From Acidobacteriota bacterium (lineage in GTDB: Bacteria > Acidobacteriota > Terriglobia > Bryobacterales > Bryobacteraceae): a stretch of 64,000 nucleotides of DNA. The position numbers and the translations under genes were made by a program. The DNA is taken from positions 23,934 to 87,933 of the forward strand of contig JAPKYX010000216.1 of assembly GCA_026394075.1 (NCBI GenBank), read 5' to 3'. The notes under the pieces are model-generated. The model had not been told where the DNA came from. It worked only from the letters and a program-made list of their open reading frames with translations, and did not search any database. This document shows, piece after piece, positions 50,285 through 59,366 of this stretch (positions are counted from its first letter, which is position 1; each line of letters starts with the position of its first letter).

Positions 50285-52192
50285 TTAGGATTGCGCGGCT
50301 TCCAGTTCCGAAGCGGCCACTTCCCACTCTGTTTCCAGCTCCGCGATGCGGGCGCGCATGCCGCCCAGATCCACGGCCAGGCGGGAGGCGTCGGAGGGTT
50401 TCTTGCCGATCATCCCGGCCAGTTCGGCGGCTTCTGCTTCGACGCGCGCCAGGGCCTTTTCGATCTCCGCCACCCGGTCCTGCAGCTTTTGCAGCTTGAT
50501 GGGGTTCATCTTCTTTTGCGGCTTCGCGGCGGCAGGGGCGGCGGCGGTGGTGTCGGCTTTCGCCGTTTCCGCCACGACGGGCGAAGCGCCGCCTGCTTTG
50601 CGCCACAGGTAGTCTTCGTAGTTGCCCGGATAGACGGTGACTTGGCCGCCTTCGATCTCGAAGACGCGGGTGGCTACTTTGTCGATGAAGTAGCGGTCGT
50701 GCGAGACGAAGACCACCGTGCCGGTGAAGGTCGACAGTGCTTCCAGCAGCACGTCCTTGGCGCGCATGTCCAAGTGGTTAGTGGGTTCGTCCAGTAGCAG
50801 GAAGTTCGAGGGCGACAGCAGCATGCGGGCCAGCGCGTAGCGGTTGCGTTCGCCGCCGGAGAGCACGCCGATCTTCTTGAAGACGTCGTCTTCAGAGAAC
50901 AGGAAGGAGCCGAGGATGTTGCGCAACTCGGTCTCAGTGCGGCGCGGGGCCTGCGAATGAAGGTCGTCGAGGATGGCGGATTCGGTCGGCAGCACTTTGT
51001 ACTGGTCCTGCGCGAAGTAGTCCACTTCGACGTTGTGGCCCAGTTTGTACTCGCCGGCGGTGAGCGGTTCATCGCCGGTCAAGAGTTTGATGAGGGTCGA
51101 TTTACCGGCGCCGTTGTGGCCCACCAGCGCGATGCGGTCGCCGCGTTCGATGGTGAAGCGGGCGCCGGAGAAGACGTGTTTTTCGCCATAGCTTTTGGCC
51201 ACGTCGTTGAACTCGGCCACGATGCGGCCGCTGGGCTTGGGCTGCGGGAAGGTGAAGTGGATGGTCTTCTCTTCCGGTGGCAGGTCGATGCGCTCGATCT
51301 TCTCCAGTTCCTTGATCCGGCTCTGCACCTGCTTGGCTTTGGTGGCCTGGGCGCGGAAACGGTTGATGAACGCTTCGAGCGCCTCGACGCGTTCCTGCTG
51401 GTTGCGCTGGGCGGCTTTCAGTTGCTCCAGACGCTCGGCTTTCTGCGAGAGGAACTTCTCGTAGCCGCCGCGGTAGACGGTGATTTTCTTGTTCCAGATC
51501 TCGGCGGTGCGGTCGACGGTGACGTTCAGGAAGTAGCGGTCGTGCGAGATCAGCACGAAGGCGTTGGGGTAGTTCTTCAGGTACTCTTCCAGCCAGTTGC
51601 GGGCTTCGAGGTCGAGGTGGTTGGTGGGTTCGTCCAGCAGCAGGATGTTGGGCTTCTGGAGCAGGAGTTTGGCCAGCGCGATGCGCATTTGCCAGCCGCC
51701 GGAGAACTCTTCGGTGCGGCGGGTCCAGTCTTCTTTCTGGAAGCCGAGGCCAGTGAGGACGGTGCCGACGTGGGATTCCAGCAGGTAGCCATCGCTGTGC
51801 TGGAACTCGCTTTGGAGCTGGTGGTAGCGGTCGGCGACTGCCGCGTATTCTTCGCTCGTTGAATCGAGCACGCCAATCTGATGGGCCAATTCCTCCATCT
51901 CGCGTTCCATCTCATGGACGCCCGCGAAGACATTCAGGCATTCGTCGAAGACGGTGCGTCCGCTCAACGACATGCCATCCTGCGGCAGGTAACCGACAGT
52001 GAGGCCCTTCATGAGGTTGCATTCCCCCATGTCGAGCTGCTCCAGGCCGCCGATCACTTTCAGCAGTGTGGATTTGCCGGTGCCATTGGCGCCCACCAGG
52101 CCGATGCGGTCCTGCGGAGTGATCAGCCAATCGACGCCTTCGAAAAGCAGTTTTGGGCCGAAGCGTTTCCCGGCTTGTGCGAGTTGAATCAT
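50285..52192 (-). CDS. ABC-F family ATP-binding protein
   Basis: A 635-residue soluble protein with two ABC ATPase domains and no membrane segment. First domain: Walker A GANGTGKST near residue 35, signature FSGGWQMRIALAKLLL, Walker B LLLDEPTNHLDLEA. The long charged linker (EKFLSQKAERLEQLKAAQRNQ region, about 240-295) is the P-site tRNA-interaction motif. Second domain: GHNGAGKST near 360, LSGGERNRYALARMLL, LLLDEPTNHLDM. A C-terminal coiled coil (about 560-635) follows an Ala/Lys-rich linker, as in Uup. These proteins act on the ribosome as translation factors. It overlaps the deacylase gene upstream by 4 bp. Confidence 0.94.
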   Translation of the reverse strand: MIQLAQAGKRFGPKLLFEGVDWLITPQDRIGLVGANGTGKSTLLKVIGGLEQLDMGECNLMKGLTVGYLPQDGMSLSGRTVFDECLNVFAGVHEMEREMEELAHQIGVLDSTSEEYAAVADRYHQLQSEFQHSDGYLLESHVGTVLTGLGFQKEDWTRRTEEFSGGWQMRIALAKLLLQKPNILLLDEPTNHLDLEARNWLEEYLKNYPNAFVLISHDRYFLNVTVDRTAEIWNKKITVYRGGYEKFLSQKAERLEQLKAAQRNQQERVEALEAFINRFRAQATKAKQVQSRIKELEKIERIDLPPEEKTIHFTFPQPKPSGRIVAEFNDVAKSYGEKHVFSGARFTIERGDRIALVGHNGAGKSTLIKLLTGDEPLTAGEYKLGHNVEVDYFAQDQYKVLPTESAILDDLHSQAPRRTETELRNILGSFLFSEDDVFKKIGVLSGGERNRYALARMLLSPSNFLLLDEPTNHLDMRAKDVLLEALSTFTGTVVFVSHDRYFIDKVATRVFEIEGGQVTVYPGNYEDYLWRKAGGASPVVAETAKADTTAAAPAAAKPQKKMNPIKLQKLQDRVAEIEKALARVEAEAAELAGMIGKKPSDASRLAVDLGGMRARIAELETEWEVAASELEAAQS

Positions 52193-53706
52193 GGTTGATG
52201 GCGGAGGCCCTGGCCCCCCGCCGGAGACTTTCCGTCGGACTGCGACTTTCCATTCACCAGCACTACGTCGAAGCCGGAGGCGTACTGGTGGGGCTTTTCG
52301 AAGGTGGCCTGATCGGTGACCTTGTTGGGATCAAACAACACCAGGTCCGCCCAGTAGCCGACTTCGATCAGCCCGCGGCCTTTCAAGTTGAAGCGCGCGG
52401 CGGGCAGGGAAGTCATCTTGCGGATGGCTTCTTCCAGGCGAATCACGCCACGTTCCCGGACATAGCGCGCCAGCACACGGGCATTGGTGCCATAGCTGCG
52501 CGGGTGCGGCTGGCCGGACCCGAACTCCACTGCGCTGCCGTCACTGGCCACGGCCACCAGCGGGTGCTGCAGGAAGCGCTCTACGTCGGCTTCGCTCATG
52601 GCTTTGAAGACGCCCTGGCCGCCACCGGCTTCGAGCAACTTCAAGATGGTCTCCGCTTCATCGCCGCCGTTGGCGATCTGGGTGATGGTCTGGCCGATCA
52701 GCGCCGGGTTGGCGCGGTGGTTGGCGATGGTGACGTAGGAGAAATCGTCGTAGGCCTTACGCCGATTCATCTCCAAGATCTCCTGCCGCAGCTTGGCCCG
52801 GGTGGCCGGGTCCGCGAGGCGCTTCTTGAATTCACCATCGCCGCCCGCGAAGGCCCAGGAGGGGACCAACAAGCCGATGCCGGTGGAATAGGCGATGTAG
52901 GGGTACTGGTCCACGGTGACGTCGAGGCCTTCACGGCGGGCCGCCTCGATTACCTCTAGCATCCGGCTACTCATGCCCCAGAACTTCTTGGTGTCCTGCT
53001 TGATGTGCGAAATCTCGACCGGGATCTTGGCTTGGCGGCCGATGTTGATGGTTTCCTCGATGGCCTCGATCACCTTCTCGCCTTCGTCGCGCATGTGGGA
53101 GGCGTAGACGCCGCCGTACTTGGACGCCACCTTGGCCAGTTCGATGATCTCGTCGGTGGGGGCGAAGGTGCCGGGGATGTATTCCAGGCCGGTGGAGAGG
53201 CCCACCGCGCCCGCTTGCATCGCCTTGTCCACTAGTGCGCGCATGCGGTCCAGCTCCGCCGGGGTGGCAGGCCGCTTCTGCGCGCCCATGATCTCGCGGC
53301 GCACGGTGTTGTGGCCAACGAAGGTGGCGATGTTCACTGAGAACTGCTTGCGGCTGATGCGGTCAAAGAAACCCGCCACATCCAGATGGGAGCTGCCGCA
53401 GTTGCCGGTGATCACGGTGGTGACGCCGTCCCGGTGGAAGTTCAGCGCGTCCGGGTGCAGTTCAATGGAGCCTTCCAGGTGCGTGTGGACATCGATGAAG
53501 CCGGGGGCCAGGACGCGGCCCTGGGCATCGATGGTCTCGGTTGCTTTGGCGTCGGGCAAGCGGCCAATCGCGGCGATTTTGCCGTCCTTCACCGCCACGC
53601 TCGCGCGGTACCAGGGGTTGCCGCTGCCGTCCACGACGCGGGCGTTGGTGATCAACAGGTCATAATCCGCCGCCAGGGCGAGGGCCGTCAGCAGTAGGGT
53701 AGTCAT
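52189..53706 (-). CDS. N-acyl-D-amino-acid deacylase (D-aminoacylase), exported, copy 1
   Basis: A 505-residue amidohydrolase with a short signal peptide (TTLLLTALALAA). Family features: ITNARVVDGSGNPWYRASVAVKDGKIAAIG; metal site APGFIDVHTHLEGSIE; TTVITGNCGSS with the conserved Cys; GLSTGLEYIPGTFA; YASHMRDEGEKVIEAIEE; VEISHIKQD; and the late catalytic Asp in VAVASDGSAVEFG. It removes N-acyl groups from D-amino acids, possibly from peptidoglycan-derived compounds. It is a paralogue of the next gene upstream, with 4-bp overlaps on both sides, so the four genes from accD to the ABC-F gene form one transcript. Confidence 0.9.
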   Translation of the reverse strand: MTTLLLTALALAADYDLLITNARVVDGSGNPWYRASVAVKDGKIAAIGRLPDAKATETIDAQGRVLAPGFIDVHTHLEGSIELHPDALNFHRDGVTTVITGNCGSSHLDVAGFFDRISRKQFSVNIATFVGHNTVRREIMGAQKRPATPAELDRMRALVDKAMQAGAVGLSTGLEYIPGTFAPTDEIIELAKVASKYGGVYASHMRDEGEKVIEAIEETINIGRQAKIPVEISHIKQDTKKFWGMSSRMLEVIEAARREGLDVTVDQYPYIAYSTGIGLLVPSWAFAGGDGEFKKRLADPATRAKLRQEILEMNRRKAYDDFSYVTIANHRANPALIGQTITQIANGGDEAETILKLLEAGGGQGVFKAMSEADVERFLQHPLVAVASDGSAVEFGSGQPHPRSYGTNARVLARYVRERGVIRLEEAIRKMTSLPAARFNLKGRGLIEVGYWADLVLFDPNKVTDQATFEKPHQYASGFDVVLVNGKSQSDGKSPAGGQGLRHQP

Positions 53707-55262
53707 TCGGGAAGGTGACGCAGAACGCGGCCGCCGTGGGCATCGGTCAACTGGCCGTCGGCCACCATCACAGTGCCGTTCACCAGGACAAAATCGAAGC
53801 CCACCGTGTATTGATGAGGCTTCTCGTAGGTGGACAGGTCGGCCACCTTGGCGGGATCAAACAGCAGCAGATCCGCCGCCAGCCCCTCACGAATGACGCC
53901 CCGGTCACGGAAGTTGAACGTGCGGGCGGGCAGGGAAGTCATGCGGCGGACGGCATCTTCCAGCGTCAGCACCTGGCGCTTGCGGACGTACTCGGCCAGC
54001 ACGCGGGCATTGGTGCCGTAGCTGCGCGGGTGCGGCATGCCGACGCCAAACTCCCGCACGCCGCCGTCGCTGGCGATCGCCGTGTTGGCGTACTTCATGA
54101 TGCGGTCGACATCGGATTCGCCCATGGACCGGTAGACCATCTGGGCACCGCCAGCGGCCATCAGCTCGAGGATGGTTTCTACTTCGTTGTCGATGCTCTT
54201 CTCACGGCCCTTCATCAGGTTGATGTCGGAGATCGTCTTGCCTTCGTAGGCCGGTTCCTGGCGAAAGCCGGCGACGGCGGCGTAGGAGTAATCCGGCTGT
54301 CCTTTCACCGACAACATCTCTTTCATCTCGGCCGCGATGCGGGCCCGGGTCTCGGGACTCTTCAGCCGCTCAGCGATGGCCGTCGTGCCATCAGCCAGCG
54401 CCCAACTGGGCAGCGTAATGCCGAGGTTCGTGCTCGACCGGTCATAGGGATATTGATCGACCACGACATCCACGCCGAGTGTGCGGTACTTTTCCACGAG
54501 GGCGATCGATTGATCAGACTTGCCCCACAAGCGCCGGTTGTCGATCTTGAAGTGCGAAAGCTGCACCCGCAGTCCGCCTTCGCGTCCCGCCTTGATGGCC
54601 TCTTCGATCGCTTCCATCACTTGTGGACCTTCGTCGCGCATGTGGCTGGCGTAGACGCCGCCGAACTTGCCGGCCGCCTGGCTGAGCGCCACCACTTCCG
54701 ACGTATCGGAGTAGGTGCCCGGGATGTAGATCAGGCCGGTGGAGAAGCCGACTGCGCCATCGCGCATGCCCTTCTCCACCAGCTCCTGCATCTTCTTGAT
54801 CTCGTCAGGCGTGGCCTTCTTGAACGACGTGCCCATCACCTCTGACCGCACGGTGTTGTGGCCGATCAGCGAAGCGACGTTGAGGCCCAGGCCCATCTGG
54901 TCTATCCGGGAGAACCAGGTGCCCAGGTCGGCATAAGAGCCGCCGCAGTTGCCGGTGACCACCGTGGTGACGCCATCCAGCAGATAGTTGTCGCCGCGCG
55001 GGATCTTCTCGATGCCGCCTTCAATGTGCGTGTGGACGTCGATGAAGCCCGGGCTCAACACGCGGCCCCGGGCGTCGATCTGGCGGTCTGCCGTCTTGCC
55101 GCCCAGGCGGCCGATGGCGGCGATGCGACCGTCTTTGACGCCGACATCGGCGATAAACCAGGGGTTGCCGGTGCCATCCACCACTTTGGCTTGCCGGATG
55201 AGGACGTCAAAATCGGCCGCCGCGGCGGTGATCGCACAGAGAACAAAAAGACTGAGGCGCAT
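53703..55262 (-). CDS. N-acyl-D-amino-acid deacylase (D-aminoacylase), exported, copy 2
   Basis: A 519-residue paralogue of the adjacent gene, with the same order of motifs: LIRQAKVVDGTGNPWFIADVGV, SPGFIDVHTHIEGGIE, TTVVTGNCGGSYADLG, GFSTGLIYIPGTYSDTSE, YASHMRDEGPQVMEAIEE, VQLSHFKIDN and IASDGGVREFGVGMPHPRSYG. The signal peptide is LSLFVLCAITAAAA. Differences lie mainly in the middle region around residues 240-330, where substrate selectivity may diverge. The gene lies 15 bp after accD and overlaps copy 1 by 4 bp: a tandem duplication. Confidence 0.9.
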   Translation of the reverse strand: MRLSLFVLCAITAAAADFDVLIRQAKVVDGTGNPWFIADVGVKDGRIAAIGRLGGKTADRQIDARGRVLSPGFIDVHTHIEGGIEKIPRGDNYLLDGVTTVVTGNCGGSYADLGTWFSRIDQMGLGLNVASLIGHNTVRSEVMGTSFKKATPDEIKKMQELVEKGMRDGAVGFSTGLIYIPGTYSDTSEVVALSQAAGKFGGVYASHMRDEGPQVMEAIEEAIKAGREGGLRVQLSHFKIDNRRLWGKSDQSIALVEKYRTLGVDVVVDQYPYDRSSTNLGITLPSWALADGTTAIAERLKSPETRARIAAEMKEMLSVKGQPDYSYAAVAGFRQEPAYEGKTISDINLMKGREKSIDNEVETILELMAAGGAQMVYRSMGESDVDRIMKYANTAIASDGGVREFGVGMPHPRSYGTNARVLAEYVRKRQVLTLEDAVRRMTSLPARTFNFRDRGVIREGLAADLLLFDPAKVADLSTYEKPHQYTVGFDFVLVNGTVMVADGQLTDAHGGRVLRHLPE

Positions 55263-55277
55263 CGGGGAAGCTCCGGG

Positions 55278-56123
55278 TTAGCCTGCCATGAAGTCGAACG
55301 CCTTGGAGAGGTATTCGCGCAGCTGGGTCCGGGGCACCACCGCGTCCAGGAAGCCGTGCTGCAGCAGGAACTCACTCTTCTGGAAGCCTTCGGGCAGTTT
55401 CTGGCGGATGGTCTGCTCAATCACGCGGGGTCCGGCAAAGCCGATCAGGGCTCCCGGCTCGGCGATGTTCAGGTCTCCCAGCATGGCAAAGCTGGCCGTG
55501 ACGCCACCGGTGGTGGGGTCCGTCATCAGGCTGATGTAGGGGATGGCAGCGGTGTCCAGCTTCATCAACGCGGCCGAAACTTTGGCCAGCTGCATCAGGC
55601 TGATCAAGCCTTCCTGCATGCGGGCACCACCGGAGGCGGAAATGATAACCAGTGGCCGGCGGTTCGCAAGTGAGCGTTCCACCGCCCGGGTGATCACTTC
55701 ACCCACCACGCTGCCCATGCTGCCGCCGATAAAGCGCAGTTCCATGGCGCAGACGTTCACCATATGGCGGCCGATGTGGCCTCGGGCGCTGATGATGGCG
55801 TCGGTCAACCCGGTGGTCTGTTGCATGCCGGCCAGGCGGCTGCGGTAGCTTTTGGAATCAACGAAGCTCAGCGGATCGGTGGAGGCTAGCGACTGGTCGA
55901 AAGTTTCGTAGGGCTCTTCAAACAGGAGATCCAACCGGGCCTTGGAATCCAGGCGGAAGTGGAAGCCGCACTTGGGGCAGACGTTGGAATTCTTCTCCAG
56001 GTCACTGCGGAAAACCACCTGACGGCAGCCTTCGCACTTAACCCATAGACCTTCCGCCCGCACAGTGCGGTCTTGCTCGGCGTTGGGAGCAATGGCGGGC
56101 TTATCGCGTTTGAACCAGCTCAT
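55278..56123 (-). CDS. accD: Acetyl-CoA carboxylase carboxyltransferase subunit beta
   Basis: A 281-residue AccD, half of the carboxyltransferase that moves carboxybiotin CO2 to acetyl-CoA for fatty acid synthesis. An N-terminal C4 zinc ribbon (CEGCRQVVF and CPKCGFHF, residues 25-52) precedes the crotonase-fold domain with VCAMELRFIGGSMGSVVGE, PLVIISASGGARMQEGLISLMQ and YISLMTDPTTGGVTASFAMLGD. The ATG 56123 gives the standard start MSWFKRDKP. accA is not in the window. The leader contains a nine-base inverted repeat, and the gene heads the deacylase/ABC-F operon. Confidence 0.96.
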   Translation of the reverse strand: MSWFKRDKPAIAPNAEQDRTVRAEGLWVKCEGCRQVVFRSDLEKNSNVCPKCGFHFRLDSKARLDLLFEEPYETFDQSLASTDPLSFVDSKSYRSRLAGMQQTTGLTDAIISARGHIGRHMVNVCAMELRFIGGSMGSVVGEVITRAVERSLANRRPLVIISASGGARMQEGLISLMQLAKVSAALMKLDTAAIPYISLMTDPTTGGVTASFAMLGDLNIAEPGALIGFAGPRVIEQTIRQKLPEGFQKSEFLLQHGFLDAVVPRTQLREYLSKAFDFMAG

Positions 56124-56135
56124 TCGTGAAGTGTT

Positions 56136-56198
56136 GTGCGCCGGCATTTCAATCCGATGCAACGCTTTAGTTTCGCACGTTACTTTCGCCCGGCGCAC
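56136..56198 (-). promoter_or_regulatory. Inverted repeat in the accD/M23 intergenic region
   Basis: GTGCGCCGG (56136-56144) and CCGGCGCAC (56190-56198) are perfect nine-base arms 45 bases apart, in the 128-bp divergent gap. It could form a stem in the accD leader or mark paired operator sites. Confidence 0.35.
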
Positions 56199-56251
56199 CA
56201 GGGAGTGCGGATCACGACCCGGGTCGGGTACCACTGCTACGCTGGCGATAG

Positions 56252-57118
56252 ATGAAGATTGGAGCAAAGTGGGCGTGCTGGCTATTGTTGGGCGTGGTGG
56301 CGGAGGCTGGCCCGGTCCGCATTTGGCCCGCCAAGCCCTTCAACGGGGCACCCTTGCTGGTCGAGGTGGAAAGCGCCGCTCCGCCCCAGGCCCGCTTCCT
56401 CGACCGACCGCTTGCTTTCGCGCTCGACCCCAAAACCAAGCGCTGGACCGCGCTGGCCGGCATCCCGCTCGACACTAAACCCGGACGCTATCCGCTCTCG
56501 ATCTCGACCGGCGGAGAGCCGCTGAAACAGGACGTCGTGGTGCAGGCGCGGGCCTACCGGGAATCGATTGTCACCGTGGCGCCGCGGTTTCTCGAACCAC
56601 CCGAGGAGGAGAAGGTCCGCATCGAGGCGGAGCGGGAGCTGAAGAAAACCGTCTTCGCCGTCCGCTCCGCGCGGCACTGGGCGCTGCCATTCCGCCCACC
56701 CACCGCCAGCATCCAGACCTCACCCTTCGGCGTCCGGCGCACCTACAACGGCAAGACCCAGAGCATCCACCAGGGTCTGGACTTCCGGGCTGCGGTCGGC
56801 ACACCCATCCGGGCGGTGGCCGCCGGCAAGGTGGTGATCGCCCGGCCGATGTATTTTGAAGGCGGCCTGGTGGCGATCGACCATGGCGAAGGGTTGTTTA
56901 CGCTCTACATGCATCTGTCGGAGTTTGTGGCCAAGGAGGGCGACGTGGTGGCGGCCGGGCAGGTGATCGCCAAGAGTGGCAGCACTGGGCGCAGCGCCGC
57001 GCCGCATCTACACTTGGGCGTGCAGTGGCAGAACACGTACCTGGAACCGGCAACACTGCTTGGTTTGGGGCGGGTGCCGGTGGCGGCTCCTGCTCGGACC
57101 CGTAAGCGTGTGAAATAG
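56252..57118 (+). CDS. M23 family metallopeptidase (LytM-type murein hydrolase)
   Basis: A 288-residue exported protein: signal peptide WACWLLLGVVAEA, an Ig-like N-terminal domain (residues 22-105, KPFNGAPLLVEVES onward), a short helical linker rich in Glu/Lys (EEEKVRIEAERELKK), and a C-terminal LytM domain. Zinc ligands are in HQGLDFRAAVGTPI (H-x3-D) and APHLHLGVQW (HxH). TSPFGVRRTYNGKTQSIHQG is the usual entry. It cleaves peptidoglycan cross-bridges. It is divergent from accD. Confidence 0.92.
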   Translation: MKIGAKWACWLLLGVVAEAGPVRIWPAKPFNGAPLLVEVESAAPPQARFLDRPLAFALDPKTKRWTALAGIPLDTKPGRYPLSISTGGEPLKQDVVVQARAYRESIVTVAPRFLEPPEEEKVRIEAERELKKTVFAVRSARHWALPFRPPTASIQTSPFGVRRTYNGKTQSIHQGLDFRAAVGTPIRAVAAGKVVIARPMYFEGGLVAIDHGEGLFTLYMHLSEFVAKEGDVVAAGQVIAKSGSTGRSAAPHLHLGVQWQNTYLEPATLLGLGRVPVAAPARTRKRVK

Positions 57119-57163
57119 CTACCGGACTGGTTGTGGCCAGATAGGCTTTGGGGAAAGAGGGCA

Positions 57164-57189
57164 GCCCGCTCCTGCTGGTCGTGGCTCGG
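57164..57189. repeat. Partial REP-like element
   Basis: CCGCTCC (57166-57172) and GGCTCGG (57183-57189) carry the inverted form of the GGAGCGG and CCGAGCC units of the elements at 20.6 and 29.4 kb. The rest of the 97-bp gap between the convergent M23 and rlmH genes shows nothing else. Confidence 0.5.
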
Positions 57190-57215
57190 AGTCGGCGGTG
57201 GCCTTTTTCAGGACA

Positions 57216-57635
57216 CTAGCGCGGGTAGGGGTGGCCGCGGAGGGTTGCGAAAGCGCGGTAGATTTGTTCGGCCAGCATCGCCCTAGCCAGTTCGTGCGGA
57301 AACGTCATCTTGGAGAGCGACAGCAGTTGGTCCGCTTTCTGCCGCCAGGCAGGCAGCAGGCCATCGTGTCCTCCCACCACAAATACGAGATCGCGTCCGT
57401 AACGCTCAGCTTCCTCGAACACGCGGGCGAAGGCGGCGGAGTCCATGGTTTGGCCGGCAGGATCGAGCGCGATGCGGCGGGCTGTGGGGTGCTTTTCAAA
57501 CGGATCCACCCGGGTGGGGTTGATCTCGGCCATCGTGCAGGGCGAAAACCGGTTGGCCCGGGCGAGGAAGTCGTCCGCGACGGCGTTGGACGCGGCGTCC
57601 TTGGGCTTACCGACGTAGTACAGGAAAGTCTTCAT
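57216..57635 (-). CDS. rlmH: 23S rRNA (pseudouridine1915-N3)-methyltransferase RlmH
   Basis: A 139-residue SPOUT-class methyltransferase. The SAM-binding trefoil knot appears as RDLVFVVGGHDGLLPA near residues 80-95, and the C-terminal MTFPHELARAMLAEQIYRAFATLRGHPYPR is diagnostic (usually ending H-P-Y-H-K/R). Residues 40-65 (PTARRIALDPAGQTMDSAAFARVFE) correspond to the L-D-x-x-G-K segment. The N-terminus is slightly shorter than in E. coli (155 residues). It modifies helix 69 of 23S rRNA. Confidence 0.93.
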   Translation of the reverse strand: MKTFLYYVGKPKDAASNAVADDFLARANRFSPCTMAEINPTRVDPFEKHPTARRIALDPAGQTMDSAAFARVFEEAERYGRDLVFVVGGHDGLLPAWRQKADQLLSLSKMTFPHELARAMLAEQIYRAFATLRGHPYPR

Positions 57636-57693
57636 AGAGCAGCATTTAGAGGGTGCTTCGCCGCCAGCATGCGGTTAAAGTAGTGTAATACTC

Positions 57694-59355
57694 ATGGCTC
57701 CCGAAATTGTGATCAGCAGCAGCGATGGTTCGTCGCGGACTCTGAAACTGGACAAAGACCGAATCACCCTGGGGCGCTCCGGCGACAACGACTTGGCGTA
57801 CCCGGATGATCATGGCCTATCGCGCCGCCACATGGCGATCGAGAAGAACGGCCGCGAATGGGTGGTCCATGACCAGAATTCCAAAAACGGCACCCTGGTG
57901 AACGGCATCCGGATTTCGGGGCCGACGAGTATTGAGCCGGGCGACCGCGTCAGTGCGGGGCACCTGGTGATCACTTTCGCCGACCCGGCGCCCAGCGTCA
58001 GCCACGAAACCGTCGTGTTTGTCGATGGCGGCATGGACACGCCCTCGTCGTCCACCGTGATCACGTCGCTGGATGGCCTTTACCGGAACGACAAGAAGAT
58101 CACCTCCGATTCCACTCCCGGCGGCACGCCACGTCCAGCCGTATCGTTGACTGAGCAGCAGCGCTATACCCAGACGCTGGGCCAAGTGAGCGCGATGCTG
58201 GCCGCGCACCTGCCGTTGACGGACCTGTTCCGCATGGTGATGGACCAGTCAATGCTGGCCGCGGGCGCCTCACGCGGCGTGCTGATGACGTTTGACCAGA
58301 GCGAGAATCTGGTGGTCAGGGAAACGCGCGGCGATGCGTTCCGGATCAGCTCCACGGTGCGCGAAAGGGTGATGCGGGATCGGCAGTCTTTGCTGGTCCG
58401 CGATACGTCGCTGGATGCCGCCGTCCGCGGATCACAGTCGATTGTGGACAACCTGGTCCGGAGCTTCATGGCCGTGCCGTTGCAGACCAACGACCAGAAC
58501 GTGATCGGCCTGCTCTACCTGGACTCCTCGCTGTTGAAGGAGTTTACGAAGGAAGATCTGAACATGATCACGATGATGGCCAACATCGCGGCCGTGCGCA
58601 TCGAAGCGGCGCGGGCGGCCGAGGTGGAGGGTGACATGAAGGCCGCGGGTGACATCCAACGCGGCCTGCTTCCCTCGCGGCCCCCGGTTGTGCCCGGTAT
58701 TGACCTGGCGGGCTACAACGTCCCCTGCCGCACGGTGGGCGGCGACTACTACGATTTCCTGCCTTATCCCGACGGCCGGGTGGCGATCATCGTGGCGGAC
58801 GTGGCGGGTAAAGGCATGCCCGCGGCGCTGCTGATGTCCAGTCTCCAGGCGCGCGTGCAGGTGTTGGTGGAAGATGCTCCGGATCTGGCCAGCATGGTGA
58901 CACGGCTCAATCGCGTCATCACGTCCACTTGCCCGTCCAACCGCTTCATCACCTTCTTTATGGCCGTGCTGGAGCCCACGACGGGCGAAACAGTGTATTG
59001 CAATGCGGGCCATAATCCGCCGCTGCTGGTGCGGGCCAATGGCGATGTTGAGACGCTGGAGGGCGGCGGCATGATTCTGGGGATTCTGCCGAAGGCGCAA
59101 TACTCGGAACGGCGCACACAACTCGATCCCGGCGATGTGCTGGTGCTGTTCAGCGACGGCGTCACGGAAGGCGTCAAGGCGGGTACGGACGAGGAGTTTG
59201 GCGAAGACCGGCTGGCCGCCGCGATTCAGCGCAGTGCCAAGCTGCCAGCCACCGAGATGATCGATGCCATCAACCGCGAAGTGGCGGAGTGGGCCGCGGG
59301 TACGGCACCGGCGGACGATGTGACCCTGGTGGTTGTGCGCCGGAAGGGTCTGTAA
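57694..59355 (+). CDS. FHA-GAF-PP2C (SpoIIE-type) serine phosphatase
   Basis: A 553-residue cytoplasmic regulator. Residues 10-95 form a forkhead-associated domain (LGRSGDNDLAYP, LSRRHMAI, NSKNGTLVNG) that binds phosphothreonine. Residues 155-305 form a GAF domain (QSMLAAGASRGVLMTF, SFMAVPLQTNDQNVIGLLYLD). Residues 325-550 form the SpoIIE/RsbU phosphatase with metal sites VGGDYYDFLPYPDG, IIVADVAGKGMPAALLMS, NAGHNPPLL, VLFSDGVTEG and the final PADDVTLVVV. It probably dephosphorylates an anti-anti-sigma factor in a partner-switching pathway. It is 11 bp upstream of the GT2 gene. Confidence 0.93.
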   Translation: MAPEIVISSSDGSSRTLKLDKDRITLGRSGDNDLAYPDDHGLSRRHMAIEKNGREWVVHDQNSKNGTLVNGIRISGPTSIEPGDRVSAGHLVITFADPAPSVSHETVVFVDGGMDTPSSSTVITSLDGLYRNDKKITSDSTPGGTPRPAVSLTEQQRYTQTLGQVSAMLAAHLPLTDLFRMVMDQSMLAAGASRGVLMTFDQSENLVVRETRGDAFRISSTVRERVMRDRQSLLVRDTSLDAAVRGSQSIVDNLVRSFMAVPLQTNDQNVIGLLYLDSSLLKEFTKEDLNMITMMANIAAVRIEAARAAEVEGDMKAAGDIQRGLLPSRPPVVPGIDLAGYNVPCRTVGGDYYDFLPYPDGRVAIIVADVAGKGMPAALLMSSLQARVQVLVEDAPDLASMVTRLNRVITSTCPSNRFITFFMAVLEPTTGETVYCNAGHNPPLLVRANGDVETLEGGGMILGILPKAQYSERRTQLDPGDVLVLFSDGVTEGVKAGTDEEFGEDRLAAAIQRSAKLPATEMIDAINREVAEWAAGTAPADDVTLVVVRRKGL

Positions 59356-59366
59356 GCACCGCTCCG

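Noticed and set aside
50957..51862. A 301-codon plus-strand frame opposite the ABC-F gene
   Set aside because: Repetitive hydrophobic and Asp/Val-rich translation produced by the complementary strand of ABC motifs.
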